A DNA stretch of 64,000 nt from Modicisalibacter sp049808615 (GTDB lineage Bacteria > Pseudomonadota > Gammaproteobacteria > Pseudomonadales > Halomonadaceae), in NCBI RefSeq assembly GCF_049808615.1, contig NZ_JBNCAN010000015.1, positions 1 to 64,000 on the forward strand, given 5' to 3'. This document shows positions 63,089 to 64,000 of the stretch, one piece after another (within the stretch, counting starts at the first letter, position 1; every line of letters starts with the position of its first letter). The translations under genes were made by a program, and so were the position numbers. The notes under the pieces were generated by a model, which was not told the origin of the DNA, searched no databases, and worked only from the letters and a program-made list of their open reading frames with translations.

Positions 63089-64000
63089 ATGCCTCGCCAC
63101 GCCAACCATCTTTATCATGAAGGGCCCCATAACCCCTTCCCCGGCGTCAAGGCGCTGGAACGACGACTGGGCCGGGAAATACCGCACCGGCTGGGTTCCA
63201 ATGAAGGCCTGGACATGCCCCATACGGCGCTGTCCAGGCGCCTTGGTGATGAGGTCGCGGCGCTCGCACGCAGTTATAGCGATGCCGAGGCACTCGGGGT
63301 GCGCCGGCGCCTGTCGAAACACCTAGGCACCTCGCTCGACGCCCTACTGGTGGATGCGGGTGCCGACAGCCTGATCGCCCTGGTGCTCAGGGCGATATGC
63401 GATCCCGGCTGTGTCGTGATCACCAGTGCCGGCACCTATCCGACCTTTCGCTATTTTGCGCAAGGCCAGGGGTGCGCCGTGCTAGAGGTCTCCTACCAGG
63501 ACCGCCCGGGTGTGCTTGCACCGGATCTCGCCGCCTTGGCCAACGCCGCCGCCAGCCATCGCGCTCGGCTGGTCTATCTGGCCAACCCGGACAATCCCGG
63601 TGGCCACCTGCATGACGATCAGGCCATCGCCACGTTGCGGCGCGCCCTGCCCGGGGATTGCACGCTGTTGTTGGATGAGGCCTACCACGACTTCCGACAG
63701 GACGCGGCGGCACCGGATAGTGGCGAGACATGGCCCGGCGTGGTGAGGGTACGCACCTTCTCCAAGGCCCATGGTCTGGCTGGGCTGCGCATCGGTTATG
63801 CCATCGCCACGCCGGAATGCATCGAGGTGCTACAGAAAGTAAGGATTCACTACGCGGTCTCATCCCTGGCTCAGGTGGCTGCCGAGACCGTGCTCGATCA
63901 TGCCGACGAGGTGCAAGCCCATATCGCCGACGTAATCGATCGCCGGGAGCGTCTGGCATCCTGGCTAAGGGGACTGGGCGGCGACGTGCCGAATAGCGCC
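63089..64000 (+). CDS. Class I/II aminotransferase, HisC-like, cut by window end
   Basis: A fold-type-I PLP aminotransferase related to histidinol-phosphate aminotransferase. Visible motifs: SYSDAEALGVRRRLSKHLG, DAGADSLIALVLRAI, ANPDNPGG (substrate/PLP Asn), DEAYHDF (PLP Asp and Tyr) and the PLP lysine in TFSKAHGLAGLRIGYA. The ATG at 63089 has GGAG at 5-6 nt; 304 codons are seen and the frame stays open to the end of the window. Substrate is not certain: besides HisC, CobD-like or other amino-acid aminotransferases are possible. Confidence 0.85.
   Translation, partial: MPRHANHLYHEGPHNPFPGVKALERRLGREIPHRLGSNEGLDMPHTALSRRLGDEVAALARSYSDAEALGVRRRLSKHLGTSLDALLVDAGADSLIALVLRAICDPGCVVITSAGTYPTFRYFAQGQGCAVLEVSYQDRPGVLAPDLAALANAAASHRARLVYLANPDNPGGHLHDDQAIATLRRALPGDCTLLLDEAYHDFRQDAAAPDSGETWPGVVRVRTFSKAHGLAGLRIGYAIATPECIEVLQKVRIHYAVSSLAQVAAETVLDHADEVQAHIADVIDRRERLASWLRGLGGDVPNSA

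Noticed and set aside
1..64000. rRNA, tRNA, CRISPR arrays, insertion sequences, prophage or restriction genes
   Set aside because: No repeats, cloverleaf patterns, transposases or phage genes were recognised; XerC is the housekeeping dif recombinase, not an integrase.

Overview
The window is about 64 kb of chromosomal DNA from a G+C-rich gammaproteobacterium, most likely a moderately halophilic member of the Halomonadaceae (Halomonas or a close relative). This rests on gene content and order (hemCDXY divergent from argH-lptM-lysA-dapF-DUF484-xerC-yigB; cytochrome c4-dsbA; nuoA-N with fused nuoCD), three sets of TRAP transporter genes, and strongly acidic tails on several exported proteins. 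Species assignment is inference. I saw no rRNA, tRNA, CRISPR array, phage or insertion sequence.

Layout. 0-3.6 kb: a minus-strand quinone and redox-stress group (DoxX remnant, YqjG, WrbA, LysR regulator). 3.7-6.2 kb: a large YbiO-type mechanosensitive channel with its own terminator. 6.2-10.8 kb: the hemC-hemD-hemX-hemY operon on the minus strand. 11-17.2 kb: argH-lptM-lysA-dapF-DUF484-xerC-yigB on the plus strand, with tight or overlapping junctions. 17.2-20.3 kb: engB (minus), then cytochrome c4, dsbA and an endonuclease/exonuclease/phosphatase-fold protein. 20.4-22.4 kb: a TRAP DctQ-DctM pair with no binding protein beside it. 22.4-37.5 kb: a complete 13-gene NADH dehydrogenase operon (nuoA to nuoN, minus strand). 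37.7-43.5 kb: yqaA, thiD, an orphan TRAP binding protein with an 18-bp repeat in its tail, dtd, chaB, yheS and a TIGR02444 protein. 43.7-46.8 kb: a second TRAP system with its binding protein convergent. 47-48.8 kb: an FKBP prolyl isomerase followed by an exported PHA-depolymerase-like esterase. 48.8-50 kb: an Sco copper chaperone and a membrane-anchored partner. 50-53.4 kb: AEC transporter, a predicted Fur-controlled small RNA, and a LysR/EamA divergent pair. 53.3-56.6 kb: trmB, thiG, thiS and a sodium:amino-acid symporter. 56.7-64 kb: DUF423, thioesterase, MFS transporter, malate synthase G, alpha/beta hydrolase, a lipoprotein, and a HisC-like aminotransferase cut by the window edge.

The most interesting item is at 51012-51179. 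A sigma-70-like promoter has a Fur-box-like sequence between and over its core elements. It is followed by about 133 nt with a 5' hairpin, an internal stretch complementary to a ribosome-binding site plus start codon, and a strong rho-independent terminator. This is the architecture of an iron-starvation sRNA of the RyhB/PrrF functional class. No protein-coding gene explains the segment.

Other points: WrbA has two plausible starts; HemX has a long low-complexity N-terminus; two convergent gene pairs overlap in their coding ends (EamA/TrmB by 103 bp, MFS/malate synthase by 31 bp); a T-N11-A dyad lies between the LysR and EamA genes. No gap between genes exceeds about 250 bases.
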